Assembly (NCBI RefSeq): GCF_032397745.1
Contig: NZ_CP135921.1
Location: forward strand, 4,638,501-4,702,500
Reading direction: 5' to 3'
Length of the DNA: 64,000 nt
Source of the DNA: Bradyrhizobium prioriisuperbiae
GTDB taxonomy: Bacteria; Pseudomonadota; Alphaproteobacteria; Rhizobiales; Xanthobacteraceae
Below the pieces are notes generated by a model that was given only the letters and a program-made list of their open reading frames with translations, was not told the DNA's origin and made no database searches. Within the stretch, counting starts at the first letter, position 1; each line of letters opens with the position of its first letter. A program made the position numbers and the translations under genes. Of this stretch, positions 26,121 through 34,620 are shown one piece after another.

Positions 26121-26878
26121 GACGGTCTCCTTGAGGGATCCGGCGCCGGGAGAGCGGCGCCGGCATTCGGTGAGGGTTCGTGCGCCGCGGGCGCGGCGTG
26201 GCCCCAGATCGCACGATAAGTGTCGACCCATCGCCCCGCATGGGCCAAGCGAAAAATCGCCAAGAGGTGCGCGCCGATCAGGACACCTAGCGCGACCAGA
26301 ACGAGATCGGGCGCGTCGGTAAACACCGCACCCGACACCAGCGCCGCGCAGGCGAGGCCGAGCGTGATCCAGCCGATCGTCTTGTGCAGCGCCTCGAACA
26401 GCAGCCGGCGGCGGGTCATGTCATAATGGTCGCCGCGCAGCGTGGTATCGGTCGGGCCGCCCATGGTCCCGCGCAGCAGCGCAGCCGCGATCTGCAGCCA
26501 TCCCAGCAGCAGCACGCTTGCGCCGATCCGGCTGTGCCAATTGGCAAAACCGCTGGTGCCTGTCACATGCACCACCAGCGCACCGAGCGTGGCCAGCCCC
26601 ATGCCGGCGATCTGGAACAGGCGATGCGAATTCCACCAGAAACGATTGTCGGTCTCGCGCGGAAAATCCTGGTCGCGCGTCACCTTGAAGTAGCGCGCAA
26701 CGATGCTGCCGACCGGCAGCAGGATACCCCAGGCATAGATCATCAGCCCGGCATGAACAGCATGAGCCGGCGAGAATGCCCCGGCCGCCGCGAAGCCGAG
26801 GCCGGCTGCGAGCAGGGCGCCGCCCACGGCGACCAGCGCTATGATCCGTCGCCTGTGCCAAGCGGCGCGCTGGTCCAC
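26117..26878 (-). CDS. Cytochrome b561-like membrane protein
   Basis: 253 residues with about six membrane helices. Paired histidines in AHAVHAGLMIYAWGILLPVGSIVARY, WNSHRLFQIAGM, VVHVTG and NWHSRIGASVLLLGWLQ, together with LHKTIGWITLGLA, match the b561/ferric-reductase transmembrane fold that binds two haems. It is the first gene of a two-gene operon with the lactonase, with an identical-to-47.5-kb palindrome 37 nt ahead of its start. It may take electrons from a sugar dehydrogenase; this is inference. Confidence 0.75.
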   Translation of the reverse strand: MDQRAAWHRRRIIALVAVGGALLAAGLGFAAAGAFSPAHAVHAGLMIYAWGILLPVGSIVARYFKVTRDQDFPRETDNRFWWNSHRLFQIAGMGLATLGALVVHVTGTSGFANWHSRIGASVLLLGWLQIAAALLRGTMGGPTDTTLRGDHYDMTRRRLLFEALHKTIGWITLGLACAALVSGAVFTDAPDLVLVALGVLIGAHLLAIFRLAHAGRWVDTYRAIWGHAAPAAHEPSPNAGAALPAPDPSRRPS

Positions 26879-26914
26879 GGCTTGCCGCTCCCGCTTCGTC
26901 CCGGATGTGATCTT

Positions 26915-26930
26915 ATGTTATCGATAACAT
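26915..26930. promoter_or_regulatory. LacI-type operator of the lactonase operon
   Basis: ATGTTATCGATAACAT is a perfect 16-bp palindrome with a central CG, typical of LacI/GalR operators. The same 16 bp occur at 47466-47481, beside the LacI-family gene. It lies 37 nt upstream of the b561 start, in promoter position. Confidence 0.85.
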
Positions 26931-27070
26931 CGTATACGGCGCGAGGGGCGCTGCGCAACCGGTTTATGATCGGGATATTGAACCTGTCGATCTAAAAATG
27001 CGTCGGTGGATGCCTGCACCAATCCCGCTGCGTCATAGACAAACTCAATCCTCATCCTGAGGAGACAGCA

Positions 27071-28048
27071 CTATGGCGCAGCAGGGTTGGCGTGTTGAAC
27101 GCGGGCGGTGTGAAAAGTGCCGACTGCCGGCGCCTCCATCGACCAGCTGATCACCGTCGCCGTGGTCCGATAACGCGGCAGGTGATCCTCCATCGCATAG
27201 GCCACGCACAGCGCGAGGCTGGACCACACCGCCAGGCTGAAATACAGCGACATCCAGGCAATCTCGCCCTTCCATGCGGCGAGGTCGTGCGCCACCACCC
27301 AGCGGGTGCTGACGTCGCGCAGGCCTTCGAGCGGCGTGAGCGGCGTGCTGCCGTCGGTGACGTCGGCGCGCCAGCGGCTCAGATACATCGGGACGTCGAC
27401 GGTCATCAGAAACGCCAGATAACCGGCGATCCCGACGATGGTGACGATGAGGGCTGCGCGCACGGCGCCATCGAACTCCGGCAGCAGCCGGCAAAGGCCG
27501 ATCCCGGCGATAAAGAAGGTCACGGCCCAGATCGAATTCTCGATGGCGTTGCCGATGTATTTGGTGGTCAGTACCGCATGCCATGAAAAACATTCCGCGA
27601 TCAGGATCAGCGGCACGATCATCCACGCGGCGTTCACGGTGGTGTCCGCCCCCGTGATGGTGCCGAGCCGATGCAGGATCATCGCCCACTGCGCCGCAAA
27701 GCAGACCTCGGCCACGGTCGCGACGGAACGGCCGACCACCACGCTCGACAGCCAGGTGTCGAACAGGCAGATCCGCTGCACGTCCGCGCGCGGCAGGAAC
27801 GAGCGGAAGGCGCAACCGAACACATAAGCCGCGCAGAGCAGCAGCATGAGTTCGATGCCGGGGGTGCCGGTGAGGCTGCCCGTCGCCGGTTCGGAGAACC
27901 GGCGGTACAGCAGGACCCAGACCGCGATGTTGATGCCGCTGACCAGTGTCAGCAGGCTCCACCACCAGGCCAGGGGATTGGACCAGGCAAGAGAGCTTGC
28001 CTGGGAGCTTGCTCGCGAGCTCGACTGCGCCCGCCATTCCAGACTCAT
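27071..28048 (-). CDS. Polytopic membrane protein of unknown function
   Basis: 325 residues, start supported by CGGAG 6 nt upstream. About eight membrane helices are seen: PLAWWWSLLTLVSGINIAVWVLLY, IELMLLLCAAYVFGCAFRSFL, MIVPLILIAECFSW, SIWAVTFFIAGIGLC, AALIVTIVGIAGYLAFLM and IAWMSLYFSLAVWSSLALCVAYAM among them. No family motif was recognised. The C-terminal 50 residues are soluble. It is transcribed alone, with a dyad just upstream. Confidence 0.7.
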   Translation of the reverse strand: MSLEWRAQSSSRASSQASSLAWSNPLAWWWSLLTLVSGINIAVWVLLYRRFSEPATGSLTGTPGIELMLLLCAAYVFGCAFRSFLPRADVQRICLFDTWLSSVVVGRSVATVAEVCFAAQWAMILHRLGTITGADTTVNAAWMIVPLILIAECFSWHAVLTTKYIGNAIENSIWAVTFFIAGIGLCRLLPEFDGAVRAALIVTIVGIAGYLAFLMTVDVPMYLSRWRADVTDGSTPLTPLEGLRDVSTRWVVAHDLAAWKGEIAWMSLYFSLAVWSSLALCVAYAMEDHLPRYRTTATVISWSMEAPAVGTFHTARVQHANPAAP

Positions 28049-28070
28049 GGATCGCTCCGTGTAACCAAAC

Positions 28071-28088
28071 TGATATGTTTCCGTATCA
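28071..28088. promoter_or_regulatory. Dyad upstream of the membrane protein gene
   Basis: TGATA-N8-TATCA, 23 nt before the start codon, with the partially symmetric centre expected of TetR-type sites. No candidate regulator is adjacent. Confidence 0.3.
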
Positions 28089-28249
28089 ATTCTGTCACAA
28101 ATCGCGAGGCAGTCACGACAAAAATCTGTGCGTGGCGACCCGAGCCGCGATGGCGGCGGGATGCACCGATGTTTTTGGGCAGGTCAGAACGCCGGATGAA
28201 TCGAAGTACAGATACCGCTCACGGGCGCGGCATGGCGGCGCCCGTGCCG

Positions 28250-29329
28250 TCAGGGCCGCAGCACCGTCATCTTGAACGGTCCGCCATGGCTTGCGGCATG
28301 GGTGACCGCCTCGTTTGCGCGATCGAGGTCGAAGATGGTGGTCTCGAACTGGTCCAGCGACAGCAGCCCGGCGCGGACCAGCCCCGCCAGACGGATCGCG
28401 GCGTCGGGCGGATACATGAAGACGCCGCGGATGGTGATGCAGTTTCGCATGATCCAGGGATAGGCCAGCTCGAGGCCCGGTCCGCCGGACATCCCGACGC
28501 CGCCCATCAGCACCACCCGCCCATAGGGCCGCACCGCCATGATCGCCGCCCGCACCACGTTCGGGCTGACGCCGGGCGGCAGGATATCGAACACGCAATC
28601 GATCGGTCCCGGCGCCGCCTGCTTCATGCGTTCGCGGTCGATGTCTTCTTCGCCGCTGAGTGTTTGCGTCCGCACCCGCGGGCCGAAACGGCGAACGAGA
28701 TCGGCCAGCACCGTCTCGTTGCGGCCGGTCGCGATCACGCAGCCGGCGCCCATCGCCAGCGCCACGGCCACCGCGGCGCTGCCGAAATTTCCGGTGGCGC
28801 CGCTGACCAGCACCGTCTCTCCCGCCTTCAGATCCGCGGCCAGCCATCCGCCATAGGGCACCAGCAGGGTGCCGAGCGCGCACCACTGGGTGGCGTCGGC
28901 CTCGCTCAGTTCGCCGATCCGGATCGCGTTCTCGGTCGGCACGCGTGTCCGTTCGGCCCACGAGCCGTGATGGAAGTGCTTCTGCAGCCGCAGCCCGCCG
29001 TCGCCGCCCGCGCTCCAGCCCTGCAGCGTGATATCGGGCGAGCGCGCATCGTCGCGCGAGCGGAACGTCGGATCGCAATAGACCCAGTCGCCTTGCTTGA
29101 GATGCGTGGCGTCCGGCCCGAACGCGCGCACCCGGCCGATCGCGCCGGGGCCGGGAATGGCGGGCAGGTTCAGCAGGTAGTTGCGCGCGCCGCTGAACAC
29201 TTCGTCGGCATAGGACAGCACGCGGGTGGCAACCACATCGACGATCACTTCGCCGGTGCCGAGGACGGGATCGTCGACCTGCTCGATCGACAGTGGCGTT
29301 CCGAATGCCTTCAACAGTGCAGCCTTCAT
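28250..29329 (-). CDS. Zinc-type alcohol dehydrogenase-like (MDR) oxidoreductase
   Basis: 359 residues. The GroES-like N-terminal half carries PAIPGPGAIGRVRAFGPDA. The Rossmann half carries VLVSGATGNFGSAAVAVALAMGAGCVIATGRNE, an NAD(P)-binding loop of quinone-reductase style. The usual catalytic cysteine and structural four-Cys zinc loop are not seen, so it is more likely a zinc-independent MDR enzyme. It is divergent from an MmyB-type regulator, which probably controls it. Confidence 0.85.
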   Translation of the reverse strand: MKAALLKAFGTPLSIEQVDDPVLGTGEVIVDVVATRVLSYADEVFSGARNYLLNLPAIPGPGAIGRVRAFGPDATHLKQGDWVYCDPTFRSRDDARSPDITLQGWSAGGDGGLRLQKHFHHGSWAERTRVPTENAIRIGELSEADATQWCALGTLLVPYGGWLAADLKAGETVLVSGATGNFGSAAVAVALAMGAGCVIATGRNETVLADLVRRFGPRVRTQTLSGEEDIDRERMKQAAPGPIDCVFDILPPGVSPNVVRAAIMAVRPYGRVVLMGGVGMSGGPGLELAYPWIMRNCITIRGVFMYPPDAAIRLAGLVRAGLLSLDQFETTIFDLDRANEAVTHAASHGGPFKMTVLRP

Positions 29330-29368
29330 TGATCTTCTCCCTTGAGGAGACCATCATGCCGTGGCTGG

Positions 29369-29404
29369 CCAGGATTAATCAGGACTGGTATTATCCTGGG
29401 ATAA
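29369..29404. promoter_or_regulatory. Operator-like dyads between the MDR gene and its regulator
   Basis: CCAGGAT (29369-29375) is inverted as ATCCTGG (29393-29399), and TTATCC-TG-GGATAA (29391-29404) is a second nested palindrome. Both lie 30-65 nt ahead of the regulator start. Confidence 0.45.
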
Positions 29405-29434
29405 AGCCACCCACCTTGAACGGGATCGAACGCC

Positions 29435-30211
29435 ATGATGGATCCGCGGCGCAGTGAGCTCGGCAATTTCCTGCGCTCGCGCCGGCAAAAATTGACGCCC
29501 AAGGCAGTGGGCCTTGCCGACGGGCGGCGCCGGCGCACGCCCGGCCTGCGCCGCGAGGAAGTGGCCGAGCTCGCCGGCATCGGGGTCGACTGGTACATCC
29601 GGCTCGAGCAGGGCCGCAGCGTCAGCCCGTCGGTCACGACCATCGACGCATTGGCGCGCGCGCTGCGCCTCAGCAAGATCGAACACAAGCATCTGCGCGA
29701 ACTGACACTCAGCGCCGATCGTCGTGCCTTCGTGCGCGAAACCGTCCCCGATAATTTGCGTTGCCTGATCGAAAGCCTCAACCAGCCAGCCTACATCACC
29801 GGCCGGCGGCTGGATATCCTGGCATGGAATACGGCTGCCGATGACATCTTTGCGTTCAGCAAACTGCCCGAACAGGATCGCAATTCGCTTCTCAACATGC
29901 TGCTCAATCCCGCCACCCGCCGCCTGCTGGGGCCGGCGTGGGCCGAGCAGGCCAAACGCATGGTGGCGCAGTTTCGCGCCACCCACGATTTGTGGGCCGG
30001 CGATCCGGCCTTTCTCGATCTGCTGGCGCGGCTGCGCGCCGGCTGTCCGGATTTTGCCGGATGGTGGGACTCGCACGACATCCGCGGCGCCCCGTCCGGC
30101 GAAAAGGTGCTGCGGCATCCGACGAAGGGCCTGTTGCGCTACGTCTATGCGAGCTTCCAGTCCAATGACGACCCCGCCTTGAAACTCGCGATCTACGCGC
30201 CTGTGAGTTAG
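29435..30211 (+). CDS. XRE-family regulator with MmyB-like ligand-binding domain
   Basis: 258 residues. The HTH is at about 30-75 (RTPGLRREEVAELAGIGVDWYIRLEQGRSVSPSVTTIDALARAL), the diagnostic GLRREEVA...WY.RLEQGR pattern. Residues 105-255 form the PAS-like MmyB domain, with PAYITGRRLDILAWNTAADDIF and LRYVYASFQSNDDP. Such proteins often repress a divergent oxidoreductase gene, which is the arrangement here. Full length for the family. Confidence 0.92.
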   Translation: MMDPRRSELGNFLRSRRQKLTPKAVGLADGRRRRTPGLRREEVAELAGIGVDWYIRLEQGRSVSPSVTTIDALARALRLSKIEHKHLRELTLSADRRAFVRETVPDNLRCLIESLNQPAYITGRRLDILAWNTAADDIFAFSKLPEQDRNSLLNMLLNPATRRLLGPAWAEQAKRMVAQFRATHDLWAGDPAFLDLLARLRAGCPDFAGWWDSHDIRGAPSGEKVLRHPTKGLLRYVYASFQSNDDPALKLAIYAPVS

Positions 30212-30903
30212 CGGGGATGAGCCGGACGAGCCGAAAATTCGGCGGCTTCCGCCGGAGCGCGTCGCGGGCCGATCCCCGGCGTTGGCGCCAGGCCGTCGGC
30301 AGTGCATCACGCTGTTTGGGCTCGGGCTCGGCCGCTGCGTCTGCCGCCCTGACGACCTATCAGGATGCCAAGGTCCAGATCGCCACCATCGGCGCTGCCG
30401 TCAATCAATGTTCGCCCAATCCACCTCAGGTGCTGTCCGCGTCCGAGACGAATGTCTTGAATCCGCTGATCGGCGGAGCGCATGCCTTCGAGCATACGGT
30501 GAACCTGCTCAGTCTCGACGATGGCAAATTTGTATTGCAACGACTGGGCGCATGCCCCGCGCGAATGCCGAAGCCCTGGCGAAGGGAAAGGCCGGCGCGC
30601 GTGTCGCGCGAGAGGATCTGAAAGATGCGTCGCGCCTGACGGGGGGAAATCTCCGCGAATGGGTCATTCCCAACACCGCGCTGCAGGACGGCCTGATCGA
30701 TCCGGGGTCGTGGGTGATCCGGGAGATTCCCCGTCCATCAATCTCCTGCGGGCTCGTCGACTTTTGCAATGAGGCCCGAACGCACCTGTTGCGCGGAGGT
30801 TGCCGACGGGCCGGCAAGGATGATCGTCGCGATGGTGGCGAGAATTATCTGGATTGTCTTCGTGGTTATTTCGTTGTCGTTCGCCCCGATGCCTGTTGGT
30901 GTT
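30212..30903. other. Gene-poor region, possibly a decayed gene
   Basis: 692 nt between the regulator and chrA stops. A plus-strand frame reads sensibly from about 30330 (ALTTYQDAKVQIATIGAAVN to LSLDDGKFVLQRL) and another from about 30565 (RANAEALAKGKAGARVARED to PNTALQDGLIDPGSWVIREI). They are in different frames, as would follow from a frameshift near 30550. No family was recognised. Confidence 0.3.
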
Positions 30904-32313
30904 TCAGATGGCGCCGGCCGCACGCAGCAGCAGGCCGGCGCAGCATGACGCTGCGAGGACCGTGAGCATCCCCACATTGAAGCGGAATACCGCGGTGGCG
31001 GCCGCCACCGCCAAAGCAAGCGCGACAAGGTCGATGCTTGCTGGGATGGGCGCATCGAGCGAGAGCCCGAACGATCGCACCGGAAAGGTTTGGCGAAACA
31101 GCGTGTGAAGTGCAAACCAGATCGACAGATTGAGGATGACGCCGACCACGGCAGCGGTGATCGCGGACAGAGCTCCGGCCAGCGCCTTGTTGCCGCGCAT
31201 CACCTCGATGAAAGGCGCGCCGAGAAAGATCCAGAGGAAGCACGGGATGAATGTCACCCAGGTTGCCAGCAGGCCACCGAGCGTGCCCGCCATCATCGGC
31301 GACAGCGTGCCCGGATCGCGGTAGGCGGCCATGAATCCCACGAACTGCAGCACCATGATCAGCGGTCCCGGCGTCGTCTCCGCCATGCCGAGGCCGTCGA
31401 GCATTTCGCGCGGCTGCACCCAATGATAATGCTCGACGGCCTGTTGCGCGACATAAGCCAGCACCGCGTAGGCGCCGCCGAATGTCACCATCGCCATTTT
31501 GCTGAAGAATATCGCGATCTGGCTGAACACATTGGCCTGGCCGAACATCGCGAGCAGGATGGCCACCGGGGTGAGCCACAGCAGCAGCCAGATCACGCTG
31601 ACCTTCAATGCGCGCGCGACGGTCGGGCGCGCGTGCTCTGGCAACTGGTCGCCGAGCATGCTGTCGACGGCGGCTTCCGTCCTGTTGCCTGCGGCATGCA
31701 CGACCGCTGCGAACTCCGGCCGACCGAGCCGAGCGCCCGCGAATCCGATCATGCCGGCGGTGATGATGATGATCGGAAACGGGATATTGAAAAAGAAGAT
31801 CGCGACGAATGCCACTGCGGCAAGGCCGATCATGACCGGATTGCGCAGGGCGCGCTTGCCGACGCGGACGACGGCTTGAATCACGATGGCAAGGACGGCG
31901 GCCTTCAGCCCAAAAAACAGCGCCGCCACAAAGCCGACATTGCCGAACGCGGCGTAGATGTAACTCAGCCCCATGATCGCGATGATGCCCGGCACGATGA
32001 ACAGCCCGCCCGCCATGATGCCGCCGGCGGTGCGATGCAGAAGCCACCCGACATAGGTGGCGAGCTGTTGCGCCTCGGGTCCGGGCAGCAGCATGCAGTA
32101 ATTGAGCGCATGCAGGAATCGACTCTCGGAAATCCAGTTCTTGTCCTCGACCAGGATGCGATGCATCACGGCGATCTGTCCGGCCGGGCCGCCGAAACTC
32201 AGCAGCGCGATGCGCGTCCAGACCAGAAACGCCTCCCGGAAGGAGATGCCGTGTCCGGCATCTCCTTTGACCGCTGCTCGGTTGACGACGACGTCGCTCA
32301 TGGCTTCGTTCAT
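30904..32313 (-). CDS. chrA: Chromate efflux transporter ChrA
   Basis: 469 residues from the ATG at 32313; ATG 32301 or a GTG at 32325 overlapping the upstream stop are alternatives. The protein has the two homologous CHR halves. FGGPAGQIAVMHR and PGPEAQQLATYVGWL mark the first, and FGGAYAVLAYVAQQAVEHYHWV and ETTPGPLIMVLQFVGFMAAYR mark the second. It exports chromate across the inner membrane. It follows the rhodanese/ChrB gene closely and presumably shares its transcript. Confidence 0.92.
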   Translation of the reverse strand: MNEAMSDVVVNRAAVKGDAGHGISFREAFLVWTRIALLSFGGPAGQIAVMHRILVEDKNWISESRFLHALNYCMLLPGPEAQQLATYVGWLLHRTAGGIMAGGLFIVPGIIAIMGLSYIYAAFGNVGFVAALFFGLKAAVLAIVIQAVVRVGKRALRNPVMIGLAAVAFVAIFFFNIPFPIIIITAGMIGFAGARLGRPEFAAVVHAAGNRTEAAVDSMLGDQLPEHARPTVARALKVSVIWLLLWLTPVAILLAMFGQANVFSQIAIFFSKMAMVTFGGAYAVLAYVAQQAVEHYHWVQPREMLDGLGMAETTPGPLIMVLQFVGFMAAYRDPGTLSPMMAGTLGGLLATWVTFIPCFLWIFLGAPFIEVMRGNKALAGALSAITAAVVGVILNLSIWFALHTLFRQTFPVRSFGLSLDAPIPASIDLVALALAVAAATAVFRFNVGMLTVLAASCCAGLLLRAAGAI

Positions 32314-32321
32314 GGCTTCGC

Positions 32322-33140
32322 TCACGATTTGGCCTTGGAGGTCGGCCAGTTGTGGGTTTCGCCGGTGGCGTCCCTGCACCAGCGATAGAACGCGTCATAG
32401 AGCGCGATTCCGGCGTCGAGCTGCCTGAGATCGTCGTCGTACATGCGTGACAGGCCGAGGGAGGCCGCCAGCAGGCCCGGCGCTTCCGGCGACAAGTTGA
32501 GGCGTCCGGTATCGGCGGCGCGGACCATGGTCGCCAGCCGAAGCAGGGGCGGCGTGGCCAGGCCGAGTTCTTCGATCAGGATATCGAAGGTGCAGAGTTC
32601 GCCGCGATGGCTCCAGAATGTGTTCTCGATGTCGAACGGTACGGCATTGAAACGCTCGCCGACGGCGGAGACCTCCGAAGGCGCCACGAACAGGAACACC
32701 GCGTCGGGATCGACAAAACGCCGGATCAGCCAGGGGCAGGCGATGCGATCGATTTTCGGTCGCGAGCGGGTGACCCAGACGGTGCGACCGGAAGAATCCC
32801 GCTCGGGCAGTTTGGCTGTAGGGACGAGCGGCAGCTTTGCGGCTTTCCAGCCTTCGAAGCCGCCCTCCAGAGTTTCGGCCGCAACGCCCGTGTGGCGGAG
32901 CCATGCCGCGGTGCCTTCGGCGAGCTTCGCGCCTCTTTGGCAGATCACGATCACCGAACGGCCGGCCATGGTCGCCGACCACTGGGCCACGGTCTCGTGC
33001 GAAGCCCTGGCGGCACCGGGGATCAGCCGCGGGTCCGCGGCAAAATCCTCGCTGGTGCGCACATCGACAAGCACAGGCGTATTCGCCGTGCCGATGAGCC
33101 GTGACAATTTTTCAGATGAGATAGAGGTATAGGATGACAT
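32322..33140 (-). CDS. Rhodanese-ChrB fusion, chromate resistance protein
   Basis: 272 residues from the ATG at 33140. Residues 1-105 are a rhodanese domain (VLVDVRTSEDFAADPRLIPGA), with the active-site loop CQRGAKLAEG. Residues 120-272 match the ChrB C-terminal domain (TVWVTRSRPKIDRIACPWLIRRFVDPDAVFLFV, FDIENTFWSHRGELCTFD). ChrB proteins sense or help process chromate and regulate chrA. Here the usual N-terminal part of ChrB is replaced by rhodanese. chrA follows within 10 nt. Confidence 0.88.
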   Translation of the reverse strand: MSSYTSISSEKLSRLIGTANTPVLVDVRTSEDFAADPRLIPGAARASHETVAQWSATMAGRSVIVICQRGAKLAEGTAAWLRHTGVAAETLEGGFEGWKAAKLPLVPTAKLPERDSSGRTVWVTRSRPKIDRIACPWLIRRFVDPDAVFLFVAPSEVSAVGERFNAVPFDIENTFWSHRGELCTFDILIEELGLATPPLLRLATMVRAADTGRLNLSPEAPGLLAASLGLSRMYDDDLRQLDAGIALYDAFYRWCRDATGETHNWPTSKAKS

Positions 33141-33265
33141 GCGGGCGCCCTCGTGGGAAACGGGACGCGATACTTGGGCATGTCGCCTCGTGGGGGGATC
33201 GCAGGCCCCCATATGCGAGAGCTAAGGCGAATGGCGGTGGTCTGTCAAGCCGCCTTCAGGGGCGC

Positions 33266-34603
33266 TCAAGGCCATTTGGGATGAAGGTCATCGATCACAA
33301 ACGAGTGCGCGTGAGCGGCTGGTTGCCCGCGCATATGTGGGTGGTCCGATGGCAGCTCGGGATGGTGATGCTGGATGACATCGGAACTTTCTCTGGGCCA
33401 CAATCGGGTGGCCAGCGCCGCACCGGCAAACGCGATGGTCGCCAGAACCAGGAGCGTGGCCGGAACTCCGGCGGCAATGGCGAGCCATCCCGCCAGCGGA
33501 TAGGTCAGAAGCCAGCATCCATGCGACAGCGCGAACTGCGCGGCAAAGACGGCCGGCCGGTCGGCGGGCTGTGCGGAGCGGCGGAGCAAGCGGCCGGACG
33601 GCGTCATCACCGCTGAATAGCAGATGCCGAGCAGCGCCCATGTCAGCAGCAGCGCTCCCCAGACAAGGTTTGAGCCGGAAGGTCCCCATCCCAGAACGGC
33701 GATAACGGATGCAAGGCAAAGCAGTGTGACGCCGAGCGCCGCGGCTGCGGGCAGTATGACGGCACGGTCGGAAATCCGCTCGAGCATGCGCGGCAGCAGC
33801 AGTGCTGCCGCCATGGACCCGCCGCCGAAACAGGCCAGCGCAATGGCAACATTGCTGTCGGTCCCGCCGAGCAGGCCCCGCACCACGACCACGGTGTTGA
33901 CGATCACCATCGCGCCCGCCGCCGCGACCGACAGGTTGAGGGCCAGAAGCCCCCTCAAGCGCGGCGTCGCGAGATAGATGCGCAGGCCGCGCGTGGTGTT
34001 TTCGTAGATGCCGCCCATGCGGTCCGCGGCTGGAGGCTGGGGAATCGTAACGGAAAGAACCAGGGCCGCGGAACAGAAGAACCCGATGACCGTGCCGAAG
34101 AAAAGCCAGTTGAAGCTGATCAGGGTCAGCAAGGCGGCTGCCAGTGTCGGGCTGAGCAGGCTTTCCATGTCATAGGCCAGTCGCGAGAGTGACAGGGCCC
34201 TGGTGTAGTCGCCCTCGTCGGGCAATACGTCCGGAATCGTGGCCTGGAACGTCGGCGTGAAGGCCGCCGATGCCGACTGCAGCACGAAAATCAGAACATA
34301 CACCTGCCAGACCTGATTGACGAACGGCAACGCGACGGCGATGGCGGCGCGCGTGAGGTCCATCGAGACCAGGAAAGCGCGGCGCGGCAGATAATTGGCG
34401 AACCCGCTGACCACCGGTGCCACTCCGACATAGGCGATCATCTTGATGGCCAGGGCGGTGCCGAGCACGGCTCCCGCCTTGGCGCCCGCGATCCTGAAGG
34501 CCAGCAGGCCGAGCGCGACGGTCATCATTCCCGTGCCGATCAGCGCGATGACCTGCGCGGCGAACAGGTGCCGATACGTTCGGTTGGCGAGCACGGACAG
34601 CAT
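33266..34603 (-). CDS. MFS exporter with histidine-rich C-terminus, metal efflux operon
   Basis: 445 residues, start behind GGAGG. Twelve hydrophobic segments and MFS loops (FANYLPRRAFLVSMDLTRAAIAV) indicate an exporter. The last 45 residues carry a histidine cluster (IQHHHPELPSDHPHMRG, AAHAHSF) of the sort that binds Ni, Co or Zn. It is the last gene of the CsoR-like/adaptor/RND operon, 17 nt after the RND stop. It probably moves metal across the inner membrane to complement the RND pump. Confidence 0.85.
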   Translation of the reverse strand: MLSVLANRTYRHLFAAQVIALIGTGMMTVALGLLAFRIAGAKAGAVLGTALAIKMIAYVGVAPVVSGFANYLPRRAFLVSMDLTRAAIAVALPFVNQVWQVYVLIFVLQSASAAFTPTFQATIPDVLPDEGDYTRALSLSRLAYDMESLLSPTLAAALLTLISFNWLFFGTVIGFFCSAALVLSVTIPQPPAADRMGGIYENTTRGLRIYLATPRLRGLLALNLSVAAAGAMVIVNTVVVVRGLLGGTDSNVAIALACFGGGSMAAALLLPRMLERISDRAVILPAAAALGVTLLCLASVIAVLGWGPSGSNLVWGALLLTWALLGICYSAVMTPSGRLLRRSAQPADRPAVFAAQFALSHGCWLLTYPLAGWLAIAAGVPATLLVLATIAFAGAALATRLWPRESSDVIQHHHPELPSDHPHMRGQPAAHAHSFVIDDLHPKWP

Positions 34604-34620
34604 TGGCGACCTCCGACCGG

